Shown here piece after piece: positions 55,486-63,939 of a stretch of DNA of 64,000 nucleotides; position 1 is the stretch's first letter; each line of letters opens with the position of its first letter. Position numbers and translations under genes: made by a program. This DNA comes from Polymorphobacter fuscus (GTDB taxonomy: Bacteria > Pseudomonadota > Alphaproteobacteria > Sphingomonadales > Sphingomonadaceae). The notes under the pieces are model-generated. The model had not been told where the DNA came from, searched no databases, and was given only the letters and a program-made list of their open reading frames with translations. Location of the stretch: the NCBI RefSeq assembly GCF_011927825.1, contig NZ_JAATJI010000001.1, positions 806,001 through 870,000 on the forward strand, read 5' to 3'.

Positions 55486-56811
55486 CTATGGCAATAGCGG
55501 CGACCAGGCCGGGTCGGAGCCATCGAGCGGTGTCGGCACCTTGCGCTCGTTCTGTCCGGACAGGTCGACCGAATAGAGATCGACCGGGCCACCCCGCGCC
55601 GAACGGAAGAACAGGATGACCCGGCCATTGGGCGACCAGGTCGGGCCTTCGTCCTGATAGGCATTGGTCAGCAGACGCTCGCCCGAACCATCGGGCTTCA
55701 TCACGCCGATCGAGAACCGCCCGCCACCGATCCGCGTGAAGGCGATCAGGTCGCCACGCGGGCTCCACACCGGCGTGGCGGCGCGGCCGTCGCCGAAGCT
55801 GATGCGCTGCTGTCCCGAACCATCGGCATTCATGACATAGAGTTGCTGGGACCCGCCGCGGTCGCTTTCGAAGACGATACGGCTGCCATCGGGCGAATAG
55901 CTCGGCGCCGTGTCGATGCCGGGCTGGGTCGTCAGCCGCGTCAGCCGGCGGCTGGCAATATCCATCCGGTAGACATCGGTGTTGCCGCCGACCGACATCG
56001 AGAAGATCAGGTTGCTGCCATCGGGCGAAAACCGCGGTGCAAAGCTCATGTTCGGAAAATCGCCGATCGCCTGCTGGCGCCCCGACCCCAGGGTGTAAAG
56101 CCAGACCCGCGGCCGATTGCCCTCGAACGACATATAGGTGATGGTCTGCTGGTTCGGCGCGAAACGCGGCGTCAGCACCAGATTCTGGCCGCTGGTCAGA
56201 AAGCGATGCCCGGCACCGTCCTGGTCCATGACCGCCAGCCGCTTGATCCGCTTCGTCTTCGATCCCGTCTCCGACACATAGACGATGCGGCTGTCGAAAT
56301 AGCCGGTTTCCCCGGTCAGCCGGGCATAGACGAGGTCGGCGCATTTGTGGGCTGCCCGCCGCCAGCCTGCGGCCGTGGTGACAAATCCCTGACGCGCCAG
56401 TTCCTCGGCCGAGAACACGTCATAGGCGTAGCAACCGACCGTCACCCCGCCATCCGGGTTGGCCGTGACCGTTCCGGTGACCAGCGCCTGCGCCGCCACC
56501 GTGCGCCAGTTGGCGAACTGCGGCCGGGTCACATCGGGCATCGTCACCCGCGTCGTATAGGCGGCCGGGTCGATCGGCCGGAACAGCCCCGACGACTTGA
56601 GGTCATCCGCGATGACCTTTGCGACCCGCGCCCCCAGATCACCGGTGCCGCCGGCTTCGGTCGTCGCCTCGGCCGGCGTCGCAAAGGCCGGTATCGCGAT
56701 CGGCAGCGGCTGGGCGATCCCGGAATTGATATCGACCCGGATCGGCGCGGCGGATGCAGGGCTGAGGGCGGGAGCGGCGAGCGCGCTGAGCGCGAAGAAC
56801 AGGATACGCAT
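55486..56811 (-). CDS. tolB: Tol-Pal system beta-propeller protein TolB
   Basis: Periplasmic partner of Pal. The 441-residue product has a signal peptide (1-20, ending ASA), an N-terminal alpha/beta domain with [15 protein letters not shown], and a six-bladed propeller built from repeats such as [35 protein letters not shown] and [19 protein letters not shown] 56811 opens the signal peptide ([14 protein letters not shown]); upstream codons belong to another frame. It follows the SNase-like gene by 41 bases and precedes pal, but tolQRA are not adjacent. Confidence 0.95.
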   Translation of the reverse strand: MRILFFALSALAAPALSPASAAPIRVDINSGIAQPLPIAIPAFATPAEATTEAGGTGDLGARVAKVIADDLKSSGLFRPIDPAAYTTRVTMPDVTRPQFANWRTVAAQALVTGTVTANPDGGVTVGCYAYDVFSAEELARQGFVTTAAGWRRAAHKCADLVYARLTGETGYFDSRIVYVSETGSKTKRIKRLAVMDQDGAGHRFLTSGQNLVLTPRFAPNQQTITYMSFEGNRPRVWLYTLGSGRQQAIGDFPNMSFAPRFSPDGSNLIFSMSVGGNTDVYRMDIASRRLTRLTTQPGIDTAPSYSPDGSRIVFESDRGGSQQLYVMNADGSGQQRISFGDGRAATPVWSPRGDLIAFTRIGGGRFSIGVMKPDGSGERLLTNAYQDEGPTWSPNGRVILFFRSARGGPVDLYSVDLSGQNERKVPTPLDGSDPAWSPLLP

Positions 56812-56852
56812 GGCCGGTTGTGTAGCACCGGCCGCCCCGCCCGCGAAACCCG

Positions 56853-57212
56853 CTATCGCACCTTGGGACATGCAATCATCGCATATCGCCGCACCGCCGC
56901 CTTGCGCGCCAGCATGGCGCACGACAGATCGACGCCGTTGACACTGACGCGCGCCAGGATGCGGTCATATCGGTCATAACCTTGCGGCTTGACCAGCACC
57001 GGGCCCGACCGGACCAGCCCGATCAGCACCCGCTTCGACGCCGCACCATTGCCCGGCGTGCAACGCCGCCCGGCGTTGCAATGGCCCGGCAGTTCGGGCG
57101 CGTCGATGCCCAGCATGCGCACCCGCGCCGGCAGGTTGCGGCACGACAGCGTGTCGCCATCGCTGACCCAGGGGCGTTCGCATATGATGGCGGGAGGCAA
57201 GGCGGTCGGCAT
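56853..57212 (-). CDS. Staphylococcal nuclease-like (thermonuclease) domain protein
   Basis: A 119-residue OB-fold nuclease-like protein. It keeps the family's key pattern: DGDTLSC with a metal Asp, the [12 protein letters not shown] block (catalytic Arg and Glu) and the later Arg in [11 protein letters not shown]. No signal peptide is evident, unlike many SNases, so the site of action is unclear; an exported form would need a start upstream. There are five Cys, unusual for the family and suggesting structural bonds or metal. It lies just upstream of tolB on the same strand and is divergent from the tRNA-Met promoter. Confidence 0.8.
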   Translation of the reverse strand: MPTALPPAIICERPWVSDGDTLSCRNLPARVRMLGIDAPELPGHCNAGRRCTPGNGAASKRVLIGLVRSGPVLVKPQGYDRYDRILARVSVNGVDLSCAMLARKAAVRRYAMIACPKVR

Positions 57213-57252
57213 GGCATTCCCTAACCGTGCTCCGCAATCGGCGCCACTGGTG

Positions 57253-57281
57253 TTGACCCCCTTGCCGGGGCGCGACTATAG
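57253..57281 (+). promoter_or_regulatory. Sigma70 promoter of tRNA-Met
   Basis: TTGACC (57253-57258) and CTATAG (57276-57281) are separated by 17 bases, close to the bacterial consensus, and the tRNA begins 42 bases downstream of the -10. Confidence 0.8.
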
Positions 57282-57323
57282 GGGCGCCTCATCAACCAGT
57301 GGCAACCGCGCCGCTGGTCCTTT

Positions 57324-57400
57324 GGCAGCGTAGCTCAGTTGGTGAGAGCGCCGGATTCATAACCCGGAGGTCGGCAGTTCAAATCTGCCCGCTGCTACCA
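57324..57400 (+). tRNA. tRNA-Met (CAT anticodon, elongator type)
   Basis: A 77-base cloverleaf with acceptor GGCAGCG/CGCTGCT, D arm GCTC/GAGC, anticodon stem CCGGA/(T)CCGG around loop TTCATAA, T-loop TTCAAAT and encoded CCA. The 1-72 pair is G-U instead of G-C. A Watson-Crick-like closed end and absence of the three consecutive G-C pairs in the anticodon stem typical of initiator tRNA argue for elongator Met. Confidence 0.9.
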
Positions 57401-57412
57401 AAGGCCCGCCTC

Positions 57413-58357
57413 ATGTCCCCTTCCGCTCCGCTCTGGTCACTCGTCATCCACGGCGGTTCGGGCCGCATGACTCGCCCGACGATGACCGCCGATGCCGAAG
57501 CCGGCTTCCGCGCCGGCCTGGCCACCGCGCTCGCGGTCGGCAGCGCCATCCTCGACAGTGGCGGCACCGCTCTCGATGCCGTTGAGGCTGCGGTCATGAC
57601 GCTGGAGGATGATCCGCAGTTCAACGCCGGCCGCGGCGCGGTCTTCACCGCCGAAGGTCGCAACGAGCTCGATGCGGCGATCATGGACGGCAGCAGCCGC
57701 GCCGCCGGCGCCGTCGCCGGGGTGACGCGCACCCGCAATCCGGTCGCCCTCGCCCGCGCTGTCATGGAACGCACGCCGCATGTGCTGCTGGCGCGCGAGG
57801 GTGCCGACTGCTTCGCGCTGGAAGCGGGGTTGCCGCAGGTCGATCCGGCCTGGTTCGGCACCGATGCGCGCTGGCAGGCGCTGACCGCGATGAAGGCCGC
57901 TGCCGCGCGCGGCGAATCGGTCTTCGACAAGACACTGAAATACGGCACTGTCGGTGCTGTCGCCCGCGACTCCGCCGGCCATCTGGCAGCCGCCACCTCC
58001 ACGGGCGGACTGACCGGCAAACGCTGGGGCCGGATCGGCGATTCGCCGATCATCGGCGCCGGCACCTATGCGGATGACCGTTCGGTCGCAGTGTCCGCCA
58101 CCGGGTCGGGCGAGGACTTCATCCGGGTGGCCGCGGGCCACGAGATCGGCGCGCGCGTGCGGCTGCGCGGGGACGACACCCAGACGGCCGCCGACGCCGT
58201 CATCGAGGAGCTGCGGCGCATCGACGGCGATGGCGGCGTCATCTTTGTCGGTGCCGATGGCAGCGCCGGCTGGTCGTTCAACACCCCGGGCATGTTCCGC
58301 GCCCGCGTCACCGCCTCTCAATCTCCACTGGTGGCAATCTTCGACGACGAAGGGTAA
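57413..58357 (+). CDS. iaaA: Isoaspartyl peptidase / L-asparaginase (Ntn hydrolase)
   Basis: A plant-type asparaginase family enzyme that cleaves isoaspartyl dipeptides after self-processing. In the 314-residue precursor the autocleavage/nucleophile Thr179 lies in KYGTVGAVARD, just after a Lys-rich turn. WSLVIHGGSG at the start, NAGRGAVFTAEG and MDGSSRAAGAVAGV are characteristic of the alpha subunit, and TGSGEDFIR of the beta subunit. ATG 57413 is taken because the earlier part of that frame reads through tRNA-Met. It starts 12 bases after the tRNA, so it may be cotranscribed from the tRNA promoter. Confidence 0.92.
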   Translation: MSPSAPLWSLVIHGGSGRMTRPTMTADAEAGFRAGLATALAVGSAILDSGGTALDAVEAAVMTLEDDPQFNAGRGAVFTAEGRNELDAAIMDGSSRAAGAVAGVTRTRNPVALARAVMERTPHVLLAREGADCFALEAGLPQVDPAWFGTDARWQALTAMKAAAARGESVFDKTLKYGTVGAVARDSAGHLAAATSTGGLTGKRWGRIGDSPIIGAGTYADDRSVAVSATGSGEDFIRVAAGHEIGARVRLRGDDTQTAADAVIEELRRIDGDGGVIFVGADGSAGWSFNTPGMFRARVTASQSPLVAIFDDEG

Positions 58358-58389
58358 CGTTTGCGTCAACCGCTCGGGAGCTTGCCGCA

Positions 58390-59355
58390 ATGTCGATACC
58401 TGCCCAGTTCAAGAACCGCCTGTCGATCCCGGTGATCGGGTCGCCGCTGTTCATCATTTCCGGGCCGGAGCTGGTCATGGCGCAGTGCCGCGCCGGCATC
58501 ATCGGCAGCTTCCCCAGCCTCAACGCCCGCCCTATTGCCCAGTTCGAGGAATGGCTGCAGCGCCTGTCGACCGAGCTCGGTCCCGACGACGCACCCTATG
58601 CCGTCAACCTGATCGTCCACAAATCCAACGACCGGCTGATGGACGATCTGGCGCTGTGCGTGAAATACAAGGTGCCGCTGATCATCACGTCGCTTGGCGC
58701 GCGCTACGACGTCAACGAGGCGATCCACAGCTATGGTGGCATCGTGATGCATGACGTCATCACCAATGCCTTTGCGAAGAAGGCGGTTGAAAAGGGCGCC
58801 GACGGCCTGATCGCGGTCGCCGCCGGCGCCGGCGGCCATGCCGGCACCACCTCACCCTTCGCGCTGATCCAGGAAATCCGCGAATGGTTCGACGGACCGC
58901 TGGCGTTGTCGGGCAGCATCGCCAATGGCGGCGCCGTCCTCGCCGCCGAAGCGATGGGCGCCGATTTCGGCTATATCGGCTCGGCCTTCATCGCCACGGA
59001 GGAAGCCCGTGCCGCCTCGGCCTACAAGGACATGATCGTCGATTCCAACGCCGTCGACATCGTTTATTCGAACCTGTTCACCGGCGTGCACGGCAATTAC
59101 CTGCGTCCGTCCATCGTCAACGCCGGCATGGACCCCGACAATCTCGCCGTCAGCGACCCCAGCGCCATGAATTTCGGCAGCGGCGGCAACACCGACGCCA
59201 AGGCGTGGAAGGACATCTGGGGTTGCGGCCAGGGCATCGGCGCGGTCAAGGCGGTGTTGCCGGCGGCGCAGCTGGTCGCGCGGTTGAAATCCGAGTATGA
59301 CGCCGCCAGATTGCGGATCAGCGGCCGGCCGGCCGCAGCCATGGCAGCGGAGTGA
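58390..59355 (+). CDS. Nitronate monooxygenase / 2-nitropropane dioxygenase-like
   Basis: A 321-residue FMN-dependent TIM-barrel protein. Landmarks are the N-terminal IPVIGSPLFIISGPELVMAQ, AAGAGGHAGTTSPFALIQEI with the active-site His region, and the FMN-phosphate segments SGSIANGGAVLAAEAMGADFGYIGSAF. The family oxidises alkyl nitronates or propionate-3-nitronate; some members are enoyl reductases, so the exact substrate is open. It lies 32 bases after the isoaspartyl peptidase gene and five bases ahead of a tiny ORF. Confidence 0.88.
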   Translation: MSIPAQFKNRLSIPVIGSPLFIISGPELVMAQCRAGIIGSFPSLNARPIAQFEEWLQRLSTELGPDDAPYAVNLIVHKSNDRLMDDLALCVKYKVPLIITSLGARYDVNEAIHSYGGIVMHDVITNAFAKKAVEKGADGLIAVAAGAGGHAGTTSPFALIQEIREWFDGPLALSGSIANGGAVLAAEAMGADFGYIGSAFIATEEARAASAYKDMIVDSNAVDIVYSNLFTGVHGNYLRPSIVNAGMDPDNLAVSDPSAMNFGSGGNTDAKAWKDIWGCGQGIGAVKAVLPAAQLVARLKSEYDAARLRISGRPAAAMAAE

Positions 59356-59360
59356 GTTTG

Positions 59361-59483
59361 ATGATCGGCAACATGAACCTGGGCGCTCGCGGACGGCTGT
59401 TGTGGATCGGCGCCGCCATGCTGCTTGGCATGGCCAGCCAATATTGTGTCAATTTCGGCGCCTGCGCAGCACCTTTGTCATAG
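59361..59483 (+). CDS. Predicted small membrane protein (40 aa)
   Basis: A 40-residue frame with a good ribosome site (GGAGTGAG, seven bases before the ATG) begins five bases after the nitronate monooxygenase stop. It has a basic start (MNLGARGRLL), one hydrophobic helix (LWIGAAMLLGMASQ, about 14-28) and two Cys near the end (YCVNFGACA). It may be a membrane small protein or a lipoprotein-like peptide, or chance coding. Codon choice is consistent with neighbours. Confidence 0.45.
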   Translation: MIGNMNLGARGRLLWIGAAMLLGMASQYCVNFGACAAPLS

Positions 59484-59512
59484 TATCGCACGGAACGCCG
59501 CCTTCACCGGCT

Positions 59513-59545
59513 CGTTGATCGGGCCTAACATCGCCCCGATCAACG
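59513..59545. promoter_or_regulatory. 11-bp perfect inverted repeat upstream of the DUF3775 gene
   Basis: CGTTGATCGGG (59513-59523) and CCCGATCAACG (59535-59545) are perfectly complementary with an 11-base spacer. The right arm abuts the AAAGG ribosome site of the DUF3775 gene, so it could act as an operator or as a 5' UTR hairpin. There is no U-run, so it is not a terminator. Confidence 0.6.
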
Positions 59546-59559
59546 AAAGGCCCGCTGCC

Positions 59560-59961
59560 ATGGAACTCGCTGTCGCTCTCGAAAACGTCTGCCGGATCAT
59601 CCAGCGTGCGCGCGAATATGAAACGCTGCTGCCGGAAACCGACCCCGACGAGGGCTCCAACCCCACCGACGACGGCGAAGCCGATGCCATCGAGGATGAT
59701 GGCGACAATCCTTCCGAAGCCGAACTGCGCGCGATCGTCGAGGATCTTGCCGAAGACGAGCAGGCCGAAGTGATTGCCCTTGCGCTTGTCGGCCGCGGCA
59801 CCTTCGACGCCAGCGAATGGGCCGACGCCCTCGACGCCGCCGCCGAGGAAGTCGATGCCATCGTCGAATGGATGCTGGAACAGCCGACCCTGAGCACCGA
59901 CCTCGAAGCCGGTCTCGCTGCCTTCGATCTCAGCTGCGACGGCGTCGGAACGCTCGTCTGA
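59560..59961 (+). CDS. DUF3775 domain protein
   Basis: A 133-residue acidic protein. It has the family pattern LAVALENVCRIIQRAREYE at the N-terminus, then a very acidic linker (ETDPDEGSNPTDDGEADAIEDD, seen as DPDEG and DDGEADAIEDDGD) and LRAIVEDLAEDEQAEVIALALVGRG, ending in SCDGVGTLV. The function of DUF3775 is unknown. ATG 59560 is preferred because it follows AAAGG and starts the conserved part; longer frames begin inside the preceding small ORF region. Confidence 0.85.
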   Translation: MELAVALENVCRIIQRAREYETLLPETDPDEGSNPTDDGEADAIEDDGDNPSEAELRAIVEDLAEDEQAEVIALALVGRGTFDASEWADALDAAAEEVDAIVEWMLEQPTLSTDLEAGLAAFDLSCDGVGTLV

Positions 59962-59963
59962 CG

Positions 59964-59992
59964 AAAAACCCCTCCCGCTCGCGGGAGGGGTT
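59964..59992 (-). terminator. Intrinsic terminator of the secDF unit
   Basis: On the minus strand the stem CCCCTCCCGC/GCGGGAGGGG (59969-59990, two-base loop) is followed by TTTTT (59964-59968), 38 bases past the secF stop. The opposite strand has only a weak T-run, so the client is secF. Confidence 0.88.
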
Positions 59993-60029
59993 GATTCCGG
60001 GCTGGGCCAGATGCCGCCGCCCGCTGCGG

Positions 60030-60971
60030 TTACCGCCGCACCACGCGCTCGGCGTTCGACACTTCGGGTGCCGCGCGTGTCTTGACCCCCAGGGAGATCA
60101 GCAGCGACGACGATACGAAGATCGACGAATAGGTGCCGACGACGATGCCGAGCATCATTGCCGCGGTGAAGCCGAAGATGACATCGGGGCCCAGCAACAG
60201 CATCGATGCCAGGGCCGCGAGCAGCGTTACCGATGTCATCACGGTGCGCGGCAGCGTTTCGTTGACCGACAGGTCGATGATCGGCCCGATGTCCATCGTC
60301 CGATATTTGCGCAGATTCTCGCGGATGCGGTCGTCGATGACGACCTTGTCGTTAAGCGAATAGCCGATGATGGTCAGCACCGCCGCCACGACGTTGAGGT
60401 CGAACTCCAGCTGGGTCAGCGCGAAAAAGCCCAGCGTCACGACAACGTCATGGACCAGCGCAACCACCGTCGAAATTCCGAAGTACCATTCGAAGCGGAA
60501 CCAGGTGAAAAGCGCCACCGCCGCCATCGATAGTACCACCGCCCAGATTCCACTCTCGATCAGCTCGCCGGAGACCTTGCCGGAGACGCTTTCGACGCGG
60601 CGGAAGGTCAGGTCGCCGTAATTGCCCTGCAGTCCGGCGCGCACCTTTGCCACCACACGCTGCACGGCCGTCTGGTCGCCTTCCGGCAGCGGCAGCCGGA
60701 TCAGGATGTTGCGCGGGCTGCCGAACTCCTGCAGCGCGGACTGGCCGACGCCCAGGCTGTCGACCCTGGCGCGCAGCGCGTCGAGCGGCGGCGGAGACTT
60801 GAACTCGACTTCCATCGTCAGCCCGCCGACGAAATCGACGCCGAGGTTGAGCCCCTTGGTGGCGAGCAGCCCCAGCGAACCGAGCGTCAGCAGCATCGTC
60901 ACCGCAAAGGCAATGAAGCGCAGCCGGACGAAGCCGATGTTGGTATTGTCGGGAACGAGTTTCAACGGCAT
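60030..60971 (-). CDS. secF: Protein translocase subunit SecF
   Basis: SecF works with SecD to use the proton gradient for late steps of Sec-dependent export. The 313-residue protein has six TM helices, the first near residues 14-34, the periplasmic entry motif LGVDFVGGLTMEVEF, then LIESGIWAVVLSMAAV and the C-terminal SLNDKVVIDDRIRENLRKYR. It lies 10 bases after secD and ends before a strong terminator. Confidence 0.96.
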   Translation of the reverse strand: MPLKLVPDNTNIGFVRLRFIAFAVTMLLTLGSLGLLATKGLNLGVDFVGGLTMEVEFKSPPPLDALRARVDSLGVGQSALQEFGSPRNILIRLPLPEGDQTAVQRVVAKVRAGLQGNYGDLTFRRVESVSGKVSGELIESGIWAVVLSMAAVALFTWFRFEWYFGISTVVALVHDVVVTLGFFALTQLEFDLNVVAAVLTIIGYSLNDKVVIDDRIRENLRKYRTMDIGPIIDLSVNETLPRTVMTSVTLLAALASMLLLGPDVIFGFTAAMMLGIVVGTYSSIFVSSSLLISLGVKTRAAPEVSNAERVVRR

Positions 60972-60981
60972 GGCCTGTCCC

Positions 60982-62577
60982 TTATATCACCAGAACCGCG
61001 GGTCGTGCCCGCGCCAGCCAGCGCGATACGATCAACCGCACCAATGTCACCGCGGTGAACACCGATGTCGCGATGCCGATCGACAGCACCACGGCAAAGC
61101 CCTTGATCGGCCCGGAACCGAAGATGAACATGATGATGGCGACGATGATGTTGAGCGAATTGGCGTCCCAGATCGTCCGCGTCGCATCGCGGAAGCCGAC
61201 CTCGACCGAAGCGATCACACCCCGCCCCTTGCGTTGCTCCTCGCGAATGCGTTCGTTGATGAGCACATTGGCGTCGACCGCGGCGCCGATGGTCAGCACC
61301 AGCCCGGCAATGCCCGGCAGCGTCAGCGTGAAGCCGGCGCCCGACATGACTGCCAGGATCAGCATGACATTGATGACCAGTGCAAAGACGGCATAGACGC
61401 CGAAGCGGCCGTAAGTGACGATCATCAGAACGGACACGGCGATAACGGCGACGATCGCGGCGATGCTGCCGGCGCGGATCGAATCCGCCCCCAGGTCGGG
61501 CCCGACGGTGCGTTCCTCGACGACCTTGAGTTCGACCGGCAACTTGCCCGACCGCAGCAGGATCGCCAGTTCGTTCGCCGTCTGCACCGTGTAGCTGCCG
61601 GAAATGATCCCGGATCCGCCCAGGATCGGCTCGGTGATATTGGGTGCCGAAATCACCTTGTTGTCGAGAATGATCGCGAACGGACGGCCGACATTTTCCT
61701 GCGTCGCCTGGGCAAAGCGCCGGCCGCCGGTCGAATCGAACCTAAAGCTCACCGCCGGCTGGCCATTCTGGTCCTGCGACACCTGGGAATCGATCAACTG
61801 GTCGCCGGTTATGATGGCGCGGCGCTTGACGACCACCGGCCCGCCATCGAGGCTCGGCAAGATCTGGCTGCCGGGCGGGGCGCGGCCCTGGGCGACCTCG
61901 GTCGGGTCGGCGGCCACATCGACGAGCTTGAATTCGAGCTTGGCGGTCTTGCCGAGCAGCGCCTTGAGCGCCTGCGGGTCCTGCAACCCCGGTACCTGGA
62001 CCACGATGCGGTTGGCGCCCTGCCGAACGATCGTCGGCTCGCGGGTGCCGAGTTCGTCGATGCGCTTGCGAATGACCTCGACTGCCTGCGCCATGGCGCT
62101 GTCGATCGACGACGCGACACCGGCGTCGCTCTCGGTCAGGATGATGCGATTGCCCGCCTCCACCGTCACATCGACATCGCGCGCGCCGGTCAGGCCGGAC
62201 AGCGGCCGGGTCACGGTCTTCAGCGTTTCGACGGCGGCATCGACCCGCGACGGATCGGAAATCACCAGACTCAATCGCCCGCCGGCGGTCGACATGTCGG
62301 TAAAGGCGATGGCACCGCCGCTGGCCTGGCGCAGCTCGGCGCGGACCGTGTCCTCAAGGCTTTCCAGCTTGGTCTTGCGAACGTCGTCGGTGCTGGCTTC
62401 CAGCATCAGATGCGAGCCGCCACGCAGATCGAGCCCAAGGCTGAGCTGGTTCGATGGCAGGAACGCCGGCAGCCGCGCCGCCTGTTCGGGAGTCAGGAAG
62501 TTGGGAAAGGCGAACAGGAAGCCGATTGCGATCGTCGCCCAGATCGACCAGACCTTCCACTGCGGAAAATCGAGCAC
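60982..62577 (-). CDS. secD: Protein translocase subunit SecD
   Basis: A 531-residue membrane protein with six TM helices and the large periplasmic P1 head. GLDLRGGSHLMLE follows TM1, and the C-terminal TM block includes LTLPGIAGLVLTIGAAVDANVLINERIREE with the proton-path Asp. I prefer GTG 62577 because it gives the family-typical start LDFPQWKVWSI; an ATG at 62619 would add 14 residues and overlap yajC by 35 bases. yajC-secD-secF is the usual alphaproteobacterial order. Confidence 0.93.
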   Translation of the reverse strand: MLDFPQWKVWSIWATIAIGFLFAFPNFLTPEQAARLPAFLPSNQLSLGLDLRGGSHLMLEASTDDVRKTKLESLEDTVRAELRQASGGAIAFTDMSTAGGRLSLVISDPSRVDAAVETLKTVTRPLSGLTGARDVDVTVEAGNRIILTESDAGVASSIDSAMAQAVEVIRKRIDELGTREPTIVRQGANRIVVQVPGLQDPQALKALLGKTAKLEFKLVDVAADPTEVAQGRAPPGSQILPSLDGGPVVVKRRAIITGDQLIDSQVSQDQNGQPAVSFRFDSTGGRRFAQATQENVGRPFAIILDNKVISAPNITEPILGGSGIISGSYTVQTANELAILLRSGKLPVELKVVEERTVGPDLGADSIRAGSIAAIVAVIAVSVLMIVTYGRFGVYAVFALVINVMLILAVMSGAGFTLTLPGIAGLVLTIGAAVDANVLINERIREEQRKGRGVIASVEVGFRDATRTIWDANSLNIIVAIIMFIFGSGPIKGFAVVLSIGIATSVFTAVTLVRLIVSRWLARARPAVLVI

Positions 62578-62584
62578 GCGCGGG

Positions 62585-62932
62585 TCAGGCCTTGGCGTCG
62601 TTGGCGGCAACCGGCGCATTGCGGTCGCGCACGTCCGCCAGCGTCGATTTCAGCACCTTCAGCTTGACCGTCGGCGCCACTTCCACTTCGACCTCACCGT
62701 CATCGACGCGGGTGACCTTGCCGATGATGCCGCCGCCGGTGACGACCGTATCGCCCTTTTTCACCGCTTCGATCATGGCGCGATGCGCCTTGGCGCGCTG
62801 CTGCTGCGGCCGGATCATCAGGAGATAGAAGATCGCGAAAATGGCGATGTAGGGCACGAAGGCGATCAGGCTGGCCGTGGCGCCGCCGGCGGGGCCGGCA
62901 GCGGCCTGGGCATAAGCCGGGGATGCGAACAT
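62585..62932 (-). CDS. yajC: Preprotein translocase subunit YajC
   Basis: A 115-residue single-span Sec accessory protein. The TM helix (about 26-46: LIAFVPYIAIFAIFYLLMI) is followed by the family motif RPQQQRAKAHRAMIEAVKKGDTVVTGGGIIGKV. The N-terminal 20 residues (SPAYAQAAAGPAGG) resemble an uncleaved export signal. It heads the yajC-secD-secF unit and is divergent from the DUF815 ATPase gene. Confidence 0.95.
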   Translation of the reverse strand: MFASPAYAQAAAGPAGGATASLIAFVPYIAIFAIFYLLMIRPQQQRAKAHRAMIEAVKKGDTVVTGGGIIGKVTRVDDGEVEVEVAPTVKLKVLKSTLADVRDRNAPVAANDAKA

Positions 62933-63055
62933 GGAGAATGCTTTCTAGGGTCCGGGTGTCTGTCCGGATAGGACTGGTGCGCGCTCTAGCTTGTCATGGC
63001 GGTCGGTGCAATGTCGGCCTTTGCCAGCGCCGGCCGTGGCGCTACAGCCGGGACC

Positions 63056-63868
63056 ATGTCCGACCCCCTCGCCCGCATCGCCGCCGCGCTCGAACGCCTG
63101 TCGCCGCCGGCGGTCGATGGCGATCCTGCGATCGGCCATTGGTTCGTGTTCGGCGACGCCGGCCTCGCGCCTGCGCCGCAGCCGCGGTTGACTCCGCTGG
63201 CGCTCTACGCCGGAGTCGACGCCCAGCGTGCGCAGCTGGTCGAAAATGCCCGCCGCCACGCCGCCGGCCTGCCGGCGCACGACGTGCTGCTGTGGGGCGC
63301 CCGCGGCATGGGGAAAAGCTCGCTGGTCCGTGCCGTCCATGGCGATCTCGTCGCGGGCGACTTCGATGTGGCGCTGGTACAATTGGTGCAGCCCGACCTG
63401 CCGCGCCTGCCGCAGCTGTTCCGCATCCTTGCCGCCTGCCCGCGCCGCTTCACCGTATTCCTCGACGACCTTTCGCTCGACGGCGATGATGGCCGGGTCC
63501 ACGCACTGCGCTCGCTGCTCGATGGCGGCGTCATGGCGCGTCCCGACCATGTCCGGCTGGTCGTCACCTCCAACCGCCGCAACCTGGTGCCGCGGCAGAT
63601 GGCGGATCAGGACAGCGACCCGGTCAACCCGCGCGACGTCGCCGATGACCAGCTGGCACTTGCGGACCGTTTCGGCCTGCGGCTCGGCTTCCATGCCTGC
63701 GACCAGGCGCAATATCTTGCCATTTGCGCCAACTATGCGGTCGCGCATGGCCTGGCGTTCGACCCGGCGGCGGCGCTGGCCTGGGCGGCGGGGCGCGGTG
63801 CACGGTCGGGGCGGGTCGCCTGGCAATTCACGGTCGAAACCGCGGGCGCCGCCGGCGTCAAGCTCTGA
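63056..63868 (+). CDS. DUF815 family AAA+ ATPase
   Basis: A 270-residue P-loop ATPase. Walker A is GARGMGKSSLV (Lys87, Ser88), Walker B is FTVFLDDLSLDGDDG and the sensor region includes LVVTSNRRNLVP. It matches DUF815 (often called an ATP-binding protein of unknown function), usually found beside yajC-secDF or nlpD in alphaproteobacteria; it is divergent from yajC here. ATG 63056 begins MSDPLARIAAALERL; the longer frame from 62996 is less likely. The role may concern envelope or peptidase regulation but is unproven. Confidence 0.88.
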   Translation: MSDPLARIAAALERLSPPAVDGDPAIGHWFVFGDAGLAPAPQPRLTPLALYAGVDAQRAQLVENARRHAAGLPAHDVLLWGARGMGKSSLVRAVHGDLVAGDFDVALVQLVQPDLPRLPQLFRILAACPRRFTVFLDDLSLDGDDGRVHALRSLLDGGVMARPDHVRLVVTSNRRNLVPRQMADQDSDPVNPRDVADDQLALADRFGLRLGFHACDQAQYLAICANYAVAHGLAFDPAAALAWAAGRGARSGRVAWQFTVETAGAAGVKL

Positions 63869-63939
63869 ATCGCTCTCGACAATTGCCTGCTGCAGCGACA
63901 AACTGCCGCAAAATGCGAACGTCGGACGGGGGCTTGACC

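Noticed and set aside
60622..62667. 681-codon plus-strand ORF
   Set aside because: Antisense to secD and yajC, which are unmistakable; the ORF has no ribosome site or motif.
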